From Alphaproteobacteria bacterium (GTDB lineage: Bacteria; Pseudomonadota; Alphaproteobacteria; GCA-2731375), in the NCBI GenBank assembly GCA_030746635.1, contig JASLMH010000006.1, positions 1 to 53,524 on the forward strand: a DNA stretch of 53,524 nt, read 5' to 3'. A program made the translations under genes and the position numbers. Below the pieces are notes generated by a model, which saw nothing but the letters and a program-made list of their open reading frames with translations, was not told where the DNA came from and ran no database searches. Below, one piece after another: positions 51,935 through 53,524 of the stretch (the first letter of the stretch is position 1; each line of letters begins with the position of its first letter).

Positions 51935-52788
51935 TGGCCGGTCATATCCGCGGTATCGATCATGTGCTGATCGCCGCCGCCGATCTGGAGCATAGCGCCC
52001 AGGTCTGGCGCCGCCTCGGTTTCACCCTGACGCCCTACGGCCGGCACATCGGCAAGCCGACGGCCAACTACTGCATCATGTTCCCAAACGACTATGTGGA
52101 GTTGCTCGGCATCGTCGACGAGGCCGCCCCGTTTGCCAGGCATGACCGGCTGGTCCGGCAGCGGGGAGATGGCCTGTTGGCCTCCGCCCTGGCACCCAGC
52201 GACGCCGAGGCGGCATTGGAAGCGGTGCGGGCGGCCGGCCTGGAGCCATCACCGCTGCGCGATCTGCACCGCAAGGTCGAACGGCCCGACGGCCCGGCCG
52301 ATCTGTACTTCAAGAACTTCGATGTGGACCCCGGCGCGACGCCGGATTTCCGGATGTTCTTCTGCGCCCATCTGACGCCGGACGAGATGCGCCATCCCGA
52401 TTGGCTGGAGCACGCCAACGGCGTCATCGGGCTGCGCGGCTACTGTGTGGCCAGCGCCAATCCGGGAGCACTGGCCGAGGCCTACGGCAAGCTGTTCGGG
52501 GCCGGCGCGATCACCATGACCGACGAGGTCCTGACGATCTTCTGCAACGGCTATCGCATTCTGTTCGCCAAGCCGGTCGACCTGCGGGCCCTATATCCGG
52601 AGGTCGAGCAGATCGAGGATCGCCTGCCCCATGGCGCCGTGGTCAGTTTCCGCGTGCGCAGCAACCAGGGGGCCGCCGAGCATCTGCGCCAGGCCGGCGT
52701 CGATTTCGTCCATGCCGACGATGGCGGAATCTTGCTGCCGGCGCGCGAGGCGACCGGCGTGCTGGTGGAATTCCGCGAAGGCGATTGA
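51934..52788 (+). CDS. VOC/glyoxalase-like domain protein
   Basis: This 284-residue protein has a glyoxalase_3-type VOC fold beginning IRGIDHVLIAAADLEHSAQVWRRLGF, with metal-binding His and a second half starting near GVIGLRGYCVASANPGALAEAYGKLFG. Members bind divalent metals and include dioxygenases and lyases; the substrate is unknown. The overlap with apt implies cotranscription. Confidence 0.87.
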   Translation: MAGHIRGIDHVLIAAADLEHSAQVWRRLGFTLTPYGRHIGKPTANYCIMFPNDYVELLGIVDEAAPFARHDRLVRQRGDGLLASALAPSDAEAALEAVRAAGLEPSPLRDLHRKVERPDGPADLYFKNFDVDPGATPDFRMFFCAHLTPDEMRHPDWLEHANGVIGLRGYCVASANPGALAEAYGKLFGAGAITMTDEVLTIFCNGYRILFAKPVDLRALYPEVEQIEDRLPHGAVVSFRVRSNQGAAEHLRQAGVDFVHADDGGILLPAREATGVLVEFREGD

Positions 52789-52810
52789 GCGGCCGGCCGG
52801 TTCGTCCGGT

Positions 52811-53425
52811 TCAGGATTTTCCGGCCAGGGCGTCGAGTTGTTCCTGCATTTTCGCCAGTTGCTGGCGCAGCCGGTCCAGTTCGCCGCCGCTATCGTCGGC
52901 CTCGGGGGTGTCGTTCGTCGGCGCTTCACGGCCGTTGCCGCTGCCGCCGCCGCCGGATTGATCGGCGAACGGCGTGAACATGCCCAGGGCCTGCTGGAAC
53001 ATCGCCATGTTCTGCCGGCCCAGTTCCTCCATCTGGCGAAACGGATTGGCCCCGCCCAGGGTCTCGGACATGTGCTGGCGGATCTGTTCCTGATTGCGGG
53101 CAAAGGCCGCCATGGTGGATTCCAGATAGCCCGGCACCATCGCCTGCAAGCTATCGCCGTACAGCCCGATCAGTTGGCGGAGGAAGGACACCGGCAACAG
53201 GTTGTGGCCCTTGCTCTCTTCCTCGAAAATGATCTGGGTCAGCACCGAGCGGGTGATGTCCTCGCCGGTCTTGGCGTCCCGGACGACGAAATCCTGGCCG
53301 TCCTTGACCATCTGACAAAGGTGATCCAGGGTCACGTAGCTGGAGGTCGCGGTGTTGTAGAGGCGCCGGTTGGCATACTTCTTGATGGTGATGGTGTCGT
53401 CGGAACTGGTCGACTTCTCAGCCAT
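52811..53425 (-). CDS. phaR: Polyhydroxyalkanoate synthesis repressor PhaR
   Basis: This 204-residue protein has the PhaR DNA-binding domain at the N-terminus (ITIKKYANRRLYNTATSSYVTL), then a PHB-accumulation regulatory domain (DFVVRDAKTGEDITRSVLTQIIFEEE), a helical granule-binding part and a coiled-coil C-terminus. It represses phasin and its own gene and is released by PHB granules. A GGGSG linker joins the two halves. Together with phaZ it indicates PHB storage. The start ATG 53425 follows an AAGAGGG-like site. Confidence 0.95.
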   Translation of the reverse strand: MAEKSTSSDDTITIKKYANRRLYNTATSSYVTLDHLCQMVKDGQDFVVRDAKTGEDITRSVLTQIIFEEESKGHNLLPVSFLRQLIGLYGDSLQAMVPGYLESTMAAFARNQEQIRQHMSETLGGANPFRQMEELGRQNMAMFQQALGMFTPFADQSGGGGSGNGREAPTNDTPEADDSGGELDRLRQQLAKMQEQLDALAGKS

Positions 53426-53503
53426 GCCTAATACCCTCTTTCGGGAATAGGTGATACGTCTGATCGCCCCATCGTGCCCGCCGGGTAAGAGGGGGCGTGC
53501 CGG

Positions 53504-53518
53504 CGATGTGGGACATCG
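53504..53518. promoter_or_regulatory. Small perfect inverted repeat upstream of phaR
   Basis: CGATGT-GGG-ACATCG is a perfect 6-bp dyad about 80 bases upstream of phaR. It could be an operator for autoregulation, but PhaR's known sites are not clearly matched. Confidence 0.25.
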
Positions 53519-53524
53519 GCAAAC

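Overview
The window is high-GC DNA that looks like a chromosomal segment of a free-living alphaproteobacterium, probably of the Rhodospirillales type. Evidence for this is the Usg protein, the PhaR polyhydroxyalkanoate regulator, a CIRCE-controlled groES-groEL operon, a petA-petB-petC cytochrome bc1 operon, DUF1285/DUF6111 proteins beside a CCA-adding enzyme, and frequent GTG/TTG starts. No tRNA, rRNA, CRISPR array, transposase or phage gene was recognised. Gene density is high and most genes are ordinary core or metabolic genes.

Layout. 1-4.1 kb: 3' end of dnaA, a SCO1/SenC copper chaperone, an intracellular PHB depolymerase (phaZ), a YcgN-type cysteine-cluster protein and a DapA/NAL-family lyase. 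4.1-9.7 kb: bifunctional proline oxidase putA facing a BisC-type molybdenum reductase; their stop codons share one CTAG. 9.7-14.0 kb: a 1341-residue PEP-CTERM surface protein built from 180-residue repeats, with a near-perfect sigma-54 promoter upstream. 14.0-17.9 kb: NUDT19-like Nudix hydrolase, kappa-GST-like isomerase, a chemoreceptor and usg. 17.9-20.2 kb: groESL with CIRCE, a second degenerate CIRCE-like site and a strong terminator. 20.2-24.8 kb: glutathionyl-hydroquinone reductase, LysR regulator, TauE/SafE permease and an acyl-CoA ligase. 24.8-28.4 kb: a MacAB-type exporter whose adaptor carries an inserted Spy/CpxP-like helical domain. 28.5-33.6 kb: small redox and catabolic enzymes (split-barrel flavoprotein, LLM oxidoreductase, metallo-hydrolase, SnoaL-like, flavin reductase, SDR) and a GNAT acetyltransferase. 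33.6-40.4 kb: a MoxR-DUF58-DUF4159-membrane protein operon. 40.5-43.6 kb: DUF1285, CoA pyrophosphatase, DUF6111, cca and DUF1801. 43.7-47.7 kb: an orphan HicB-like protein, a hydroxyacid dehydrogenase/PdxA-like pair, a HAD hydrolase, a secreted hypothetical protein and trmL. 47.9-52.8 kb: petABC, then mtnP-apt-VOC. 52.8-53.4 kb: phaR.

Functional themes are aerobic respiration (bc1 complex, copper delivery to oxidase, proline oxidation), carbon storage (phaZ, phaR), proteostasis (groESL) and envelope functions (PEP-CTERM protein, MacAB-type exporter, MoxR operon). The most interesting signals are the sigma-54-driven PEP-CTERM repeat protein, the LTxxQ-like insertion in the MacA-type adaptor, the paired CIRCE-like sites, and two leaders in which the ribosome-binding site lies inside a strong hairpin. 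No complete, clearly undescribed multi-gene system was identified.
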